A stretch of DNA of 64,000 bases, taken from positions 1 to 64,000 of the forward strand of contig NZ_JAOWKX010000002.1 of NCBI RefSeq assembly GCF_025751585.1, in the 5' to 3' direction. This DNA is from Fluctibacter corallii (lineage in GTDB: Bacteria > Pseudomonadota > Gammaproteobacteria > Enterobacterales > Alteromonadaceae). The notes below the pieces were generated by a model. That model was not told the DNA's origin. It saw only the letters and a list, made by a program, of their open reading frames with translations, and did no database searches. The position numbers and the translations under genes are program-made. Shown here piece by piece: positions 45,252 through 54,678 of this stretch. Positions within the stretch are counted from its first letter, which is position 1; each line of letters begins with the position of its first letter.

Positions 45252-45312
45252 AACAAAATGATTACCAATTAGATTATGCTATTTTCTGAATACGCTTTGC
45301 CCAGTAAGCAGC

Positions 45313-45341
45313 TTTACAGTTTAGTTTTATCTCTATATAAT
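45313..45341 (+). promoter_or_regulatory. Promoter of the rimP-nusA-infB operon leader
   Basis: TTTACA (45313-45318), a 17-bp spacer and perfect TATAAT (45336-45341). Transcription would start at about 45348, 245 nt before rimP. Confidence 0.78.
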
Positions 45342-45347
45342 ACGGGC

Positions 45348-45591
45348 ATTATTTTTGAGACGGGCTCCCTCATTGTGACCAGTAACGTCTCGTCTGTTGC
45401 GAGAGACTCAAGTCTTTCAAACAGCACACTACGCTGTTTTATCGCACCACATTATTGCACTTTGCAGCAATTGAATTAGTGGACTAGGTCCAGCAACAAA
45501 AAGCCCCGTGAGTTCGGGGCTTTTTGTTATTCCGATTTTTGTAAAATCTTAGTCTGGGCGTTTGCCCTTTTTTTGTTTTTGGAGAGTTGAT
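45348..45591 (+). ncRNA. Structured leader RNA before rimP (attenuator-like)
   Basis: The leader contains GAGACG (45357-45362) able to pair with CGTCTC (45386-45391), and TCTCG (45388-45392) able to pair with CGAGA (45400-45404). The two pairings share bases, so they exclude each other. AAACAGC...GCTGTTTT follows (45419-45440), then a strong terminator at 45498-45526 and a GGGC-GTTT-GCCC-T7 hairpin (45556-45574) just before the ribosome site. No tRNA is found here, although E. coli has metY at this spot. Confidence 0.5.
45498..45526 (+). terminator. Terminator in the rimP leader
   Basis: AAAAAGCCCCG-TGAGTT-CGGGGCTTTTT is a strong rho-independent terminator, upstream of rimP by about 65 bp. 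It would end a 170-nt RNA from the 45336 promoter unless read through. Confidence 0.85.
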
Positions 45592-46050
45592 TTGTCAAGA
45601 CTTGAACAAAGTTTAACCGAGATGTTAACTGCACCTGTTGAAGCTTTGGATTTTGAGCTCGTCGGCGTGGAGTTTGTCAGAGCTGGCAAGCATTCGACGT
45701 TAAGAGTGTTTATTGACCACCCTGATGGTATTACCGTCGACGATTGTGCCGATGTAAGTCATCAGGTCAGTGCTGTATTGGATGTTGAAGATCCTATTAG
45801 TACTGAATACAACTTGGAAGTCTCCTCTCCTGGTATGGAGCGCCCTTTATTTAAAGATGCGCACTATCAGGCGCAAGTTGGTCATGTTGTAGCGGTTAAG
45901 CTACGCGTGCCAATGGATGATCGCAGAAACTTTAAAGGCACACTACTGGCGTGCGAGAACGGAAACATCTCTTTAGAAGTTGATGGACAGACTTACGTGC
46001 TGGCTATTGCAAATATTGAAAAGGGTAATTTGGTCCCATCGTTTGATTGA
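45592..46050 (+). CDS. rimP: Ribosome maturation factor RimP
   Basis: RimP helps assemble the 30S subunit. The 152 residues begin [20 protein letters not shown] (TTG start) and include [34 protein letters not shown] and the C-terminal SH3-like part ([19 protein letters not shown]). The TTG at 45592 with GGAGAG six bases upstream matches the E. coli N-terminus; the open frame from 45562 adds a foreign stretch. First gene of the rimP-nusA-infB operon. Confidence 0.95.
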   Translation: MSRLEQSLTEMLTAPVEALDFELVGVEFVRAGKHSTLRVFIDHPDGITVDDCADVSHQVSAVLDVEDPISTEYNLEVSSPGMERPLFKDAHYQAQVGHVVAVKLRVPMDDRRNFKGTLLACENGNISLEVDGQTYVLAIANIEKGNLVPSFD

Positions 46051-46098
46051 TGGTGGCAAGACAAGGGCTTTCGCTAGAAAGCAATCAGTGAGGCAACA

Positions 46099-47592
46099 AT
46101 GAATAAAGAAATTCTGTTAGTGGCTGAAGCCGTATCGAACGAAAAGCAGGTTCCAAAAGAAAAAATTTTTGAAGCTTTGGAATTCGCTATCGCTAGCGCT
46201 ACCAAGAAAAAAAATGAAGGCGAAATTGAAGTTCGTGTCAGTATCGACAGAACCTCTGGAGATTTCGATACCTTCCGTCGTTGGTTGGTTACCGCCGACG
46301 ATCATGAACAAGAAAATCCATACGCTGAGATGACCTTGTCTGCTGCGCGCATCGACAATCCTGAGATTCAGGAGGGTGATTACGTAGAAGAGCAGATTGA
46401 ATCAATCGCGTTTGACCGAATTACTACGCAAACTGCGAAGCAAGTTATCGTACAAAAGGTACGTGAAGCTGAGCGTTCGCAGATGATTGCGGAATATGAA
46501 GATCGTGTAGGTGAGTTAATCACGGGTACGGTTAAAAAAGTGAACCGCGACAACGTGATCATTGATTTAGGTAACAATGCCGAAGGTGTCATTTACCGTG
46601 ATGATATGTTGCCAAGGGAGACGTTCCGCCCAGGTGACCGTGTACGCGGATTGCTTTACGTTATTCGCCCTGAGGCACGTGGTGCACAGTTGTTTATCAG
46701 CCGCACACATCCCGATATGCTGGTTGAATTATTCCGTATCGAAGTACCTGAAATCGCGGAAGAAACACTTGAGATTAAGTCTGCTGCTCGCGATCCTGGT
46801 TCTCGTGCAAAAATCGCAGTTAAAACTAATGATAAGCGCCTTGATCCAGTTGGAGCATGCGTGGGCATGCGAGGTTCTCGAGTTCAGGCGGTATCAGGTG
46901 AGTTAGGTGGTGAACGCGTTGACATCGTGCTTTGGGATGAAAATCCAGCTCAATTTGTTATCAATGCGATGGCACCCGCAGAGGTTGCATCTATTGTTGT
47001 TGATGAAGACAACGGCACGATGGACGTTGCGGTAGAAGCCGACAACCTTGCACAAGCGATTGGTCGCAGTGGCCAGAACGTGCGTTTAGCAAGTCAGCTG
47101 ACAGGTTGGGAAATCAACGTAATGACCGTTGACGATCTTAACAAAAAGCATGAAGAAGAAAACGCAAAAGTCCTTAGTTTGTTCATGGACGGGTTAGATA
47201 TCGATGAAGATTTCGCGTCTGTTTTGGTGGATGAAGGGTTCAGCACACTTGAAGAAGTGGCGTATGTTCCTGTAAACGAGCTATTGGCAATTGACGGTTT
47301 AGACGAAGACATGGTTGAAGAGCTACGTGAACGAGCGCGAGCGACACTCACTACCCGTGCGCTAGCAAATGAAGAATCACTTGATGCGTCTGAACCGAAA
47401 GAAGAACTATTAAACCTGCCAGGTATGGATAAGCACGTCGCATTTATTCTAGCCAGCCGAGGCGTTGTTGATCTTGAAGCCCTTGCAGAGCAAGGTGTTG
47501 ATGACATCAGCGATATTGAAGATCTAGACGATGAAAAAGCGGGTGAGCTAATTATGGCTGCACGTAATATCGTTTGGTTCAACGAAGAATAA
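46099..47592 (+). CDS. nusA: Transcription elongation/termination factor NusA
   Basis: 497 residues (E. coli 495). N-terminal RNAP-binding domain (about 1-125), S1 domain (about 130-200: [21 protein letters not shown]), two KH domains (about 205-345: [35 protein letters not shown]), and two acidic C-terminal repeats (about 360-495) that bind alpha-CTD or N, as in E. coli. It lies 48 bp after rimP and 28 bp before infB. Confidence 0.97.
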   Translation: MNKEILLVAEAVSNEKQVPKEKIFEALEFAIASATKKKNEGEIEVRVSIDRTSGDFDTFRRWLVTADDHEQENPYAEMTLSAARIDNPEIQEGDYVEEQIESIAFDRITTQTAKQVIVQKVREAERSQMIAEYEDRVGELITGTVKKVNRDNVIIDLGNNAEGVIYRDDMLPRETFRPGDRVRGLLYVIRPEARGAQLFISRTHPDMLVELFRIEVPEIAEETLEIKSAARDPGSRAKIAVKTNDKRLDPVGACVGMRGSRVQAVSGELGGERVDIVLWDENPAQFVINAMAPAEVASIVVDEDNGTMDVAVEADNLAQAIGRSGQNVRLASQLTGWEINVMTVDDLNKKHEEENAKVLSLFMDGLDIDEDFASVLVDEGFSTLEEVAYVPVNELLAIDGLDEDMVEELRERARATLTTRALANEESLDASEPKEELLNLPGMDKHVAFILASRGVVDLEALAEQGVDDISDIEDLDDEKAGELIMAARNIVWFNEE

Positions 47593-47620
47593 GCAGGTCA
47601 AAAGAGAGGAATAGTAACAG

Positions 47621-50245
47621 ATGGCAGAAGTCTCCATTGAAAAACTCGCGGCCGATATCGGCACTTCAGTAGACCGTTTACTTCAGCAATTCAAAGATGC
47701 TGGTTTAGAAAAGCGTACAGGTGATGATGTTACTGAAGACGAAAAGCGTCAACTGCTTGATCACTTAAGCAAGCAGCATGGCGGCCAAGGGTCGGAAGCG
47801 CCTAAAAGAATGACGCTTCAGCGTAAAACAACCAGCACATTGAGTGTTGGCAAATCGAAAGAAGTGAAGGTCGAAGTACGTAAAAAGCGTACGTATGTAA
47901 AACGATCTGAAGTTGAAGAAGCCCGTTTGGCGGAAGAAGAAGCGAAGCGCAAAGAAGAAGAGCTTTTAGCCCAGCAAGAAGCTGAGCGTAAAGCTGCTGA
48001 AGAAAAAGCGCGTTTAGAAGCAGAAGAAAAAGCACGTAAAGAAGCTGAGCAAAAGGCGAAAGCAGAAGCTGAAGCAAAGGCAAAAGCAGAGCGTGAAAAG
48101 GCCGCAGCAGAAGCGGCACAGAAAGCTGAATCGCAGAAACAAGAAGTAGAGTTGTCTCCGGAAGAAAAAGCGGAGCAGGAAAAAGCCAAAGAAGAGGCTG
48201 AGCGTATGCGTATACAGCAAGAAGAAGAAGCAAAACGTAAGCTTGAAGAAGAAGCGAAAAAAGCAGCTGAAGAAGCAAAACGTTTAGCTGAAGAAAATGA
48301 ACGTCGCTGGAAAGAGGAAGAAGAGCGCCGTAAAAAGCAGGAAGCAGAAGAAGTGCACATGCATTCAAATCGTTACGCCCAAGAGGCGGAAGACGAAGAA
48401 GATATGCAAATTGAGCGTAGCACCCGCCGACGTAAGAAAAAACGTAACGCAGGCGCAGATCTTAAACATAGTTTTAAAAAGCCTGCACAGCCTGTCGAGC
48501 GTGTTGTTCGTCTTGGCGAAACCATTACGGTAGGTGACTTAGCAAACAAGATGGCTGTAAAAGCTAACGAAGTGATTAAGTCATTGATGAAAATGGGTGA
48601 AATGGCAACCATTAACCAAGTTCTTGACCAAGACACAGCTGTGTTGGTAATCGAAGACATGGGTCATAAATATGAGTTGGTTAACGATAATGCACTTGAA
48701 GAAGAGTTGATGGCCGAAGCGGGTGCAGGCGACGTTGCGCCGCGCGCACCAGTTGTGACAATTATGGGGCACGTTGACCATGGTAAAACGTCATTGCTTG
48801 ACTATATTCGCCGTACAAAAGTAGCGGCGGGTGAAGCGGGCGGCATTACCCAGCACATCGGTGCTTACAGTGTTGAAACTGACAATGGTCGTATTGCTTT
48901 CCTAGATACACCTGGACACGCTGCATTTACTGCTATGCGTGCACGTGGTGCAACAGCAACAGATATTGTTGTATTGGTTGTAGCTGCAGATGATGGCGTT
49001 ATGCCTCAAACAAAAGAAGCGGTCCAGCACGCTCGTGCAGCAGGCGTTCCACTTATTATTGCTGTAAACAAAATGGATAAAGAAGCGGCTGATCCTGACC
49101 GTGTTAAAACTGAGTTGTCTCAATTGGAAGTTATCTCGGAAGAGTGGGGCGGTGAGCACCAATTCGTTCACGTCTCTGCGAAAACCGGTATGGGTGTTGA
49201 TGAGCTGCTTGAAGCAATTAGCCTTCAGGCTGAAGTACTTGATCTCCAAGCTGTGCCTAAAGGTGCTGCCAAAGGTATCGTAATTGAATCTCGCCTTGAT
49301 AAAGGTCGTGGACCTATTGCTTCTGTACTTGTACAACAAGGTGAGCTAAAAACCGGTGACATTCTACTGTGTGGCCTTGAGTACGGTCGTGTTAGAGCGA
49401 TGCGTGATGAAAATGGCCAAACAGTTGATGTTGCAGGACCGTCTACGCCAGTAGAAATTTTAGGATTGTCTGGTGTACCTGTAGCGGGTGAAGATGCATT
49501 AGTCGTGTCTGATGAACGTAAAGCACGTGAAGTCGCGACAAAACGTTCTATCAAGCAACGTGAGATCAAGCTGGCTAAACAGCAAAAAGCGAAACTTGAA
49601 AACATGTTTGCAAACATGGAAGCAGGTGATGTTAGCGAACTGAACATTGTATTAAAGGCGGATGTTCAGGGTTCTGTAGAAGCTATCAATGAGTCATTGA
49701 TTAAGTTGTCAACTGACGAAGTGAAAGTAAACATTGTCGGTAGCGGTGTAGGTGGAATCACTGAAACTGATGCTAGCCTTGCTGCGGCGTCAAACGCAAT
49801 TGTAGTTGGCTTTAACGTGCGTGCTGATGCAACAGCTCGCCGTGTTATTGAAAACGAAGAAATTGATTTGCGTTATTACAGCGTCATCTATGACTTGATT
49901 GATGAAGTTAAGCAGGCCATGAGTGGTATGCTTGCACCTGAGTTCAAACAAGAAATTATGGGTCTGGCTGAAGTACGTGATGTGTTTAAGTCACCAAAAC
50001 TAGGCGCAATTGCTGGTTGTATGGTGGTTGAAGGCTCTGTTAAACGTAATAACCCAATCCGCGTACTACGTGATAACGTAGTAATATACGAAGGTGAGCT
50101 TGAGTCTCTTCGTCGCTTCAAAGACGACGTACAAGAAGTGCGTAACGGAATGGAGTGTGGTATCGGCGTTAAGAACTACAATGACGTTAAGGTCGGTGAC
50201 CAAATTGAAGTCTTCGAAGTGGTGGAAGTGAAGCGCGAAATTTAA
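47621..50245 (+). CDS. infB: Translation initiation factor IF-2
   Basis: 874 residues (E. coli 890). IF2_N module at about 1-55, a long Lys/Glu/Ala-rich coiled coil (about 90-245), a second IF2_N (about 295-345), then the G domain from about 383 ([27 protein letters not shown]), followed by domains II, III and IV. The coiled segment creates long antisense reading frames that are not genes. The upstream AAGAGAGG fits the ATG. A shorter isoform from an internal start, as in E. coli, cannot be judged. Confidence 0.97.
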   Translation: MAEVSIEKLAADIGTSVDRLLQQFKDAGLEKRTGDDVTEDEKRQLLDHLSKQHGGQGSEAPKRMTLQRKTTSTLSVGKSKEVKVEVRKKRTYVKRSEVEEARLAEEEAKRKEEELLAQQEAERKAAEEKARLEAEEKARKEAEQKAKAEAEAKAKAEREKAAAEAAQKAESQKQEVELSPEEKAEQEKAKEEAERMRIQQEEEAKRKLEEEAKKAAEEAKRLAEENERRWKEEEERRKKQEAEEVHMHSNRYAQEAEDEEDMQIERSTRRRKKKRNAGADLKHSFKKPAQPVERVVRLGETITVGDLANKMAVKANEVIKSLMKMGEMATINQVLDQDTAVLVIEDMGHKYELVNDNALEEELMAEAGAGDVAPRAPVVTIMGHVDHGKTSLLDYIRRTKVAAGEAGGITQHIGAYSVETDNGRIAFLDTPGHAAFTAMRARGATATDIVVLVVAADDGVMPQTKEAVQHARAAGVPLIIAVNKMDKEAADPDRVKTELSQLEVISEEWGGEHQFVHVSAKTGMGVDELLEAISLQAEVLDLQAVPKGAAKGIVIESRLDKGRGPIASVLVQQGELKTGDILLCGLEYGRVRAMRDENGQTVDVAGPSTPVEILGLSGVPVAGEDALVVSDERKAREVATKRSIKQREIKLAKQQKAKLENMFANMEAGDVSELNIVLKADVQGSVEAINESLIKLSTDEVKVNIVGSGVGGITETDASLAAASNAIVVGFNVRADATARRVIENEEIDLRYYSVIYDLIDEVKQAMSGMLAPEFKQEIMGLAEVRDVFKSPKLGAIAGCMVVEGSVKRNNPIRVLRDNVVIYEGELESLRRFKDDVQEVRNGMECGIGVKNYNDVKVGDQIEVFEVVEVKREI

Positions 50246-50268
50246 TCCTCGCGGCGTCTATCAGTGAT

Positions 50269-50296
50269 AAAACGGAGGCTTATGCCTCCGTTTTTT
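50269..50296 (+). terminator. Terminator between infB and rbfA
   Basis: AAAACGGAGGC-TTAT-GCCTCCGTTTTTT is a perfect stem with a T6 tail, ending 22 bp before the rbfA ATG. rbfA, truB and rpsO expression beyond it would need read-through or another promoter. Confidence 0.88.
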
Positions 50297-50318
50297 GAAT
50301 GGTTTAGGAGAAAAGAAT

Positions 50319-50732
50319 ATGGCTAGAGAGTTTTCCCGCACAGAACGTGTTGGACAGCAAATTCATAAAGAAATCGCTAGTATTCTGCAAAATGAATTTA
50401 AAAACCGTGATCCTCGTCTAGGCATGGTGACGGTATCTGGTACAGAAGTCTCACGAGATTTAGCGCATGCAAAAATATTTGTGACGTTTTTTGATACCGA
50501 TGAAGAAAAAATCAAAGGCTACATGGATATCCTTAACGAAAACAAAGGGTTCGTGAGGACGCTACTATCTAAGCGTATTCGTATGCGCTCAGTACCAGCG
50601 CTCAAGTTTGTGCAAGACAACTCAATTACCGAAGGTATGCGTATTTCAAGCTTAGTCACAGAAACCTTGAATAAAGATAAAGAGCGTGCCAAACAGGTTG
50701 GGCGTGATATTGACGGTGAGGAAGACGCATAG
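50319..50732 (+). CDS. rbfA: 30S ribosome-binding factor RbfA
   Basis: 137 residues of the KH-fold RbfA family, needed for 16S 5' end maturation and cold adaptation. Begins MAREFSRTERVGQQIHKEIA; RDPRLGMVTVSGTEVSRDLAHAK... and FVRTLLSKRIRMRSVPALKF as separate conserved parts. AGGAGAAA before the ATG at 50319 decides the start over an upstream ATG. The stop codon directly abuts the truB GTG start. Confidence 0.96.
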   Translation: MAREFSRTERVGQQIHKEIASILQNEFKNRDPRLGMVTVSGTEVSRDLAHAKIFVTFFDTDEEKIKGYMDILNENKGFVRTLLSKRIRMRSVPALKFVQDNSITEGMRISSLVTETLNKDKERAKQVGRDIDGEEDA

Positions 50733-51695
50733 GTGGCCAGGCGTAGAAAAGGTCGTCCAGTTGACGGCATAGTATTAATAGATAAACCTTTGGGTATTAC
50801 GTCTAACGATGTCGTGCAAAAAGTTAAGCGCGCGTATTTTGCTGAAAAAGCCGGGCATACAGGGGCGCTTGACCCTTTGGCATCTGGCATGCTGCCAGTG
50901 TGTTTAGGTGAAGCAACGAAGTTTTCGCAGTTTTTATTAGACGCCGACAAAGTGTATGAAGTTACTGCTAAGCTCGGTATTCGTACCACGACCTCAGACG
51001 CAGACGGTGAAGTGGTTGAAACCAAACCTGTCAATGTTGATGCTGACACCTTAGCTTCTGTGGTGAACCAATATTTAGGTACATCGAAGCAGATTCCCTC
51101 AATGTTTTCGGCATTAAAGCACCAAGGAAAGCCGCTTTATTACTATGCCAGACAAGGCATTGAAATTGAGCGCGAAGCGAGAGATATCACAATTTTTAGC
51201 TTGCAGATAGATCGATTCGAGGGAGATGAAGTTGATTTGACTGTTCATTGCAGCAAAGGTACTTACATTCGTTCTCTTGTTGATGATATCGGGCAAGATC
51301 TTGGCTGCGGGGCGTACGTAACCCGTTTGCACCGTACAAAAGTGGCGGATTACCCAGTCGATAAAATGGTGACTATTGACCATGTAAACGCTTTAGTGGA
51401 AAAAGCGAATGATGAGGGTATTCCGCCTAAATCCTATTTAGACCCTATTCTTCTACCAATGGATTCAGCGGTTTTGTCATTGCCTCGGATCGCATTAGAC
51501 GAGCAGTCGGAGCCATATTTTAAGAACGGTAATCCCGTTAACAATAAAGCCGCATATGAGTTTGATACCCATACTCAAGTACGCGTTTATGATGCGTCAG
51601 AACAGGTATTCTTGGGAGTGGCTGTGATTGATGAAGATAGCCGTGTAGCGCCAAAGCGTTTGGTGGTTTACCGTCATGAGAGCCATACCGCATAA
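50733..51695 (+). CDS. truB: tRNA pseudouridine-55 synthase
   Basis: 320 residues. TruB makes pseudouridine 55 in the T-loop of tRNAs. Catalytic Asp47 lies in [25 protein letters not shown], the thumb (LDGYSALKHQ-like stretch, here [19 protein letters not shown]) and the RSLVDDIG region are present, with a C-terminal PUA-like domain. The start is GTG immediately after the rbfA stop, translationally coupled. Confidence 0.96.
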   Translation: MARRRKGRPVDGIVLIDKPLGITSNDVVQKVKRAYFAEKAGHTGALDPLASGMLPVCLGEATKFSQFLLDADKVYEVTAKLGIRTTTSDADGEVVETKPVNVDADTLASVVNQYLGTSKQIPSMFSALKHQGKPLYYYARQGIEIEREARDITIFSLQIDRFEGDEVDLTVHCSKGTYIRSLVDDIGQDLGCGAYVTRLHRTKVADYPVDKMVTIDHVNALVEKANDEGIPPKSYLDPILLPMDSAVLSLPRIALDEQSEPYFKNGNPVNNKAAYEFDTHTQVRVYDASEQVFLGVAVIDEDSRVAPKRLVVYRHESHTA

Positions 51696-51732
51696 TGCGT
51701 GAAGAGCATGATTCGTTACCGATGCTTGTCAC

Positions 51733-51760
51733 TTGCTATTATTGGGAATATCTCTATAAT
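51733..51760 (+). promoter_or_regulatory. rpsO promoter
   Basis: TTGCTA (51733-51738), 16-bp spacer and perfect TATAAT (51755-51760), giving a leader of about 60 nt. CTCGGC...GCCGAG (51776-51799) forms a hairpin that ends about 13 bp before the GGAG ribosome site, in the area where S15 autoregulation acts in other bacteria. Confidence 0.75.
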
Positions 51761-51824
51761 ACGCGCTCTTCTTGCTCGGCTGAATTAGTGATCGGCCGAG
51801 TATTCATTTAAATTGGAGAAAGAT

Positions 51825-52094
51825 ATGTCACTAACTACACAAGAAACTGCAAAAATTATTGCTGAATACGGTGTTAAAGAAGGCGATACAGGTTCACCTG
51901 AAGTTCAAGTAGCGCTTCTTACGCACAACATCAACAAGCTTCAAGGTCACTTTGCTGATCATAAGAAAGATCACCACTCACGTCGTGGTCTACTACGCAT
52001 GGTTAGCCAGCGTCGTAAGCTTCTTGACTACCTTAAAGGTAAAAACGTTGAGCGTTATCAAGACCTAATCAAGCGTCTAGGCCTACGTCGATAA
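51825..52094 (+). CDS. rpsO: Ribosomal protein S15
   Basis: 89 residues, the same length as in E. coli. [30 protein letters not shown] and [20 protein letters not shown] are diagnostic S15 segments. TTGGAGAAAGAT precedes the ATG at 51825. In most gammaproteobacteria pnp follows directly; here a terminator and a transporter operon follow instead. Confidence 0.98.
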   Translation: MSLTTQETAKIIAEYGVKEGDTGSPEVQVALLTHNINKLQGHFADHKKDHHSRRGLLRMVSQRRKLLDYLKGKNVERYQDLIKRLGLRR

Positions 52095-52119
52095 GCCTAC
52101 GTATCAGGTTTTAATCTCT

Positions 52120-52145
52120 AAAGCGTCCTTATGGGCGCTTTTTTG
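52120..52145 (+). terminator. Terminator after rpsO
   Basis: AAAGCGTCC-TTAT-GGGCGCTTTTTT: stem with one mismatch and a T6 tail, about 26 bp after the rpsO stop. Confidence 0.85.
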
Positions 52146-52332
52146 TATCTGCGTTCTAGTGGATGTAAATACAAAAAGGCGCGTATTCAACACGAGCGTA
52201 ATATCAGTTTCGCTGACACTATTTGGTACGTTCGCTTATATTTCAAACGTATTTATTCTTATCCAACTGGCAAGCTTCTAAATTGCCGTTAGACTTATTT
52301 CATTCCCAAAAAATCGTCTGCGACTCATTCGA

Positions 52333-53178
52333 ATGAGATATTTTCTTTTTCTGCCAGCTTTAATTTGCTTGTGTTCTTGCGCCATTATTATTGAGCGTCA
52401 AACATCGTCAATAGCAGATGGGTTGAGCCAAGCAATTCTTGATAATCAAGATACTTCGACGGTGAAAGAAGGCGCTCCAGCTTTTTTATTGATGATGGAC
52501 GGGTTGCTAAATAATAGTCCAGACAATATACCGCTTCTTATTGCCGCAAGTGAGCTTAACGGTGCGTATGCGTCTGTTTTTGTTGAAGATGAAACGCGTA
52601 AACGAGTTATGACCGACAAATCCTTTACTTATGCTCAACAGGCGCTCTGTTTAACGCGTAAGAGTTTATGTGATGTAGACCAGACCTCATTGCCTCAATT
52701 AAAAGAGCACTTAAATAATATGGATGATGACTTGATGAAAGCCGTCTATGCGTATGCGAGCGCATGGGTGAATTGGGTTCAGATGCGCACAGGGGATTGG
52801 TATGCGATGTCTCAGCTGCCTAAGATGCAATTTATGCTTGAGCAAATTACTTCTGAAAATGAATCCTTCAAAGAAGGGGCACCGTATCTCTATTTGGGGG
52901 GGATCAGCACATTACTGCCCGCATCATTAGGTGGAAAGCCTGATCAAGGTAGAGACTATTTTGAAAAAGCGATAGCACTTTCAGGTGAAAAAAACTTGAT
53001 GGCAAAAGTGTTGCTGGCCGAGCGCTACGCACGCTTAATATTTGATCAAGCATTGCACGATAAGTTACTCACTGAAGTATTGGAAAGTGACACCCACATT
53101 AAGGGTTACACACTGATGAATACATTGGCAAAAGCGAAAGCCAAAACTTTACTGAAGCAAAGTGCCGACTATTTTTAA
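52333..53178 (+). CDS. TRAP-associated TPR lipoprotein, TatT-like
   Basis: A 281-residue probable lipoprotein: N-terminal helix then a lipobox with Cys16 (ICLCSCA). The mature part is helical with TPR-like character (APYLYLGGISTLLPASLGGKPD, followed by DYFEKAIALSGEKNLMAKVLLAERYARL). This pattern and the place just before a TRAP binding-protein gene match TatT (Treponema Tp0956), whose ring-like TPR partners the binding protein. The start ATG at 52333 lacks a clear ribosome site. The next gene's ATG lies 16 bp after the stop. Confidence 0.82.
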   Translation: MRYFLFLPALICLCSCAIIIERQTSSIADGLSQAILDNQDTSTVKEGAPAFLLMMDGLLNNSPDNIPLLIAASELNGAYASVFVEDETRKRVMTDKSFTYAQQALCLTRKSLCDVDQTSLPQLKEHLNNMDDDLMKAVYAYASAWVNWVQMRTGDWYAMSQLPKMQFMLEQITSENESFKEGAPYLYLGGISTLLPASLGGKPDQGRDYFEKAIALSGEKNLMAKVLLAERYARLIFDQALHDKLLTEVLESDTHIKGYTLMNTLAKAKAKTLLKQSADYF

Positions 53179-53194
53179 TTTGGAACAAACCATT

Positions 53195-54175
53195 ATGAAA
53201 TGCACGTTTATCTTGGCTTTACTCATACTCTTTAGTCACTCCTCGTTAGCTTCTACGTTAAAAATTGCCACACTCTCACCTGATGGGACGGCGTGGATGA
53301 AATTAATGCGCGAAGGCGCTAGAGAAGTGGAAGATGCCACGAGTGGCCGAGTAAAAATCAAATTCTATCCCGGTGGCGTGATGGGATCAGACAGTGCAGT
53401 GATGCGTAAAATTCGCTTAAGACAATTACATGGCGCGGCTTTACCAACTGGTGCTCTGTATGATGCCGCACCTAACTTACGTCTCTACAACGTACCTGCA
53501 CTTTTTCAGTCATTTGATGAGGTAGACACCGTCAGGAAAACGCTAGATCCCATTATGTTGAGCGAGCTTGAACTGGGAGGGTTTGTGTCTTTGGGGTTTG
53601 CTGAAGGTGGTTTTGCCTATCTAATGAGTAAGAAGCCTATTTCTAACCTTAATGAGATTCAACAGAGAAAAGTATGGGTGCCCGAGGGAGATGACTATAT
53701 CTTAGATGTTGTTCGAAATTTTGGTGTGATGCCTATTCCATTGGGGATTGCTGATGTGTTGGCAGCGCTACAAACCGGAATGATTGATACCGTTTCAAGT
53801 TCACCTACCGGGGCTATTGCGCTGCAATGGCACACGCAAGTCTCACATATGATGGATTTTCCGATTTTGTATTTCCTTGGTACGCTTGTGATTGACAGCA
53901 AAGCGTTTTCGAAGCTAAAGCAAGAGGATCAATTGGTCGTTAAGCGCATAATGCGGGCAAAATTTGCTGACATTGATATGGCAAATCGTAGAGACAATTT
54001 GTCGGCCTATCTCGCTATGCAGAAAATGGGTGTCAAGTTGCATAAATTAGCGCCAGAGGAAGCGGCAAATTGGCGCATGAGAGCAGAGCAGTTAAGTAGT
54101 ATGTTGACTGAGCAGGAACAAGTATCGATTGATTTATACGTAAAAATTAAGCAGCTACTCAATGCGCCTCAATAA
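53195..54175 (+). CDS. TRAP transporter solute-binding protein (DctP/TatP family)
   Basis: A 326-residue periplasmic binding protein. Signal peptide to about residue 19 (FSHSSLASTLK), then KIATLSPDGTAWMKLMREG, GRVKIKFYPGGVMGSD, and the TRAP motif region DVLAALQTGMIDTVSSSPTG (about 176-195). It captures an organic anion for the DctQM permease. The ATG at 53195 is used; the frame extends upstream within the preceding gene. The binding Arg usual in DctP is not evident, so the ligand may not be a simple carboxylate. Confidence 0.9.
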   Translation: MKCTFILALLILFSHSSLASTLKIATLSPDGTAWMKLMREGAREVEDATSGRVKIKFYPGGVMGSDSAVMRKIRLRQLHGAALPTGALYDAAPNLRLYNVPALFQSFDEVDTVRKTLDPIMLSELELGGFVSLGFAEGGFAYLMSKKPISNLNEIQQRKVWVPEGDDYILDVVRNFGVMPIPLGIADVLAALQTGMIDTVSSSPTGAIALQWHTQVSHMMDFPILYFLGTLVIDSKAFSKLKQEDQLVVKRIMRAKFADIDMANRRDNLSAYLAMQKMGVKLHKLAPEEAANWRMRAEQLSSMLTEQEQVSIDLYVKIKQLLNAPQ

Positions 54176-54674
54176 AAAACATCGTTCTTTAACACACTTC
54201 CTGGTGTTGCTTGCGCGAATTGAAGATGCATTGTTAATAATAACGATGCTGGCATTGCTTATTTTGGCGAGTGCTCAAGTGTTATTGCGGAACGTATTTG
54301 ATGTGGGTGTCCCATGGATTTCGCCCTTATCTAATGTGTTGGTGCTTTGGTTAGCATTTTTAGCAAGCGGTATTGCCACCCGAGAACGCAACCATTTAGC
54401 CATTGATTTACGTCATTATTTTCCTATCTACTTACAACGCATATCTGGGGGTCTTGTCGATATTGTTGCGGGTGCTGTCTGCGGATTTGTTGCGTGGCAT
54501 TCTGTTGAGCTAATTCGTTATGAATTTGAAGACGGGTTACTGGCATTTGCTTCGGTGCCAATGTGGCTAACTGAAATGATAATTCCCCTCGGTTTCGCAT
54601 TGATGGCTATCCGATTTGCAATGAGTGCCGTGCAGCACTGTTTTAGTCAGCCTAATAGCGAAGAAAGGACGTGA
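54162..54674 (+). CDS. TRAP transporter small permease (DctQ)
   Basis: A 170-residue membrane protein with four helices (e.g. LLIITMLALLILASAQVLL, about 24-42; LVLWLAFLASGIA; IVAGAVCGFVAW; LGFALMAIRFAM) and the DctQ motif RERNHLAIDL (about 72-81). It overlaps the binding-protein gene by 14 bp. A forward GTGGGTGTC occurs inside it (54303) as coding sequence FDVGVPW. Confidence 0.9.
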   Translation: MRLNKKHRSLTHFLVLLARIEDALLIITMLALLILASAQVLLRNVFDVGVPWISPLSNVLVLWLAFLASGIATRERNHLAIDLRHYFPIYLQRISGGLVDIVAGAVCGFVAWHSVELIRYEFEDGLLAFASVPMWLTEMIIPLGFALMAIRFAMSAVQHCFSQPNSEERT

Positions 54675-54678
54675 CAAG

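Noticed and set aside
45276..45479. A 67-codon frame before rimP
   Set aside because: It spans the promoter and leader hairpins; the region is better explained as untranslated leader RNA.
45348..45490. A tRNA gene in the rimP leader (as metY in E. coli)
   Set aside because: No acceptor stem, T-loop (GTTCRA) or anticodon arm can be built; only hairpins of an attenuator type are seen.
47094..47582. Minus-strand 162-codon frame opposite the nusA C-terminus
   Set aside because: Ser/Arg-rich shadow of the acidic NusA repeats, with no start signal.
47802..48368. Long minus-strand reading frames (180-188 codons) opposite infB
   Set aside because: They are the antisense of the Lys/Glu/Ala-rich coiled coil of IF-2; composition is Leu/Ser/Phe-only and no ribosome site is present.
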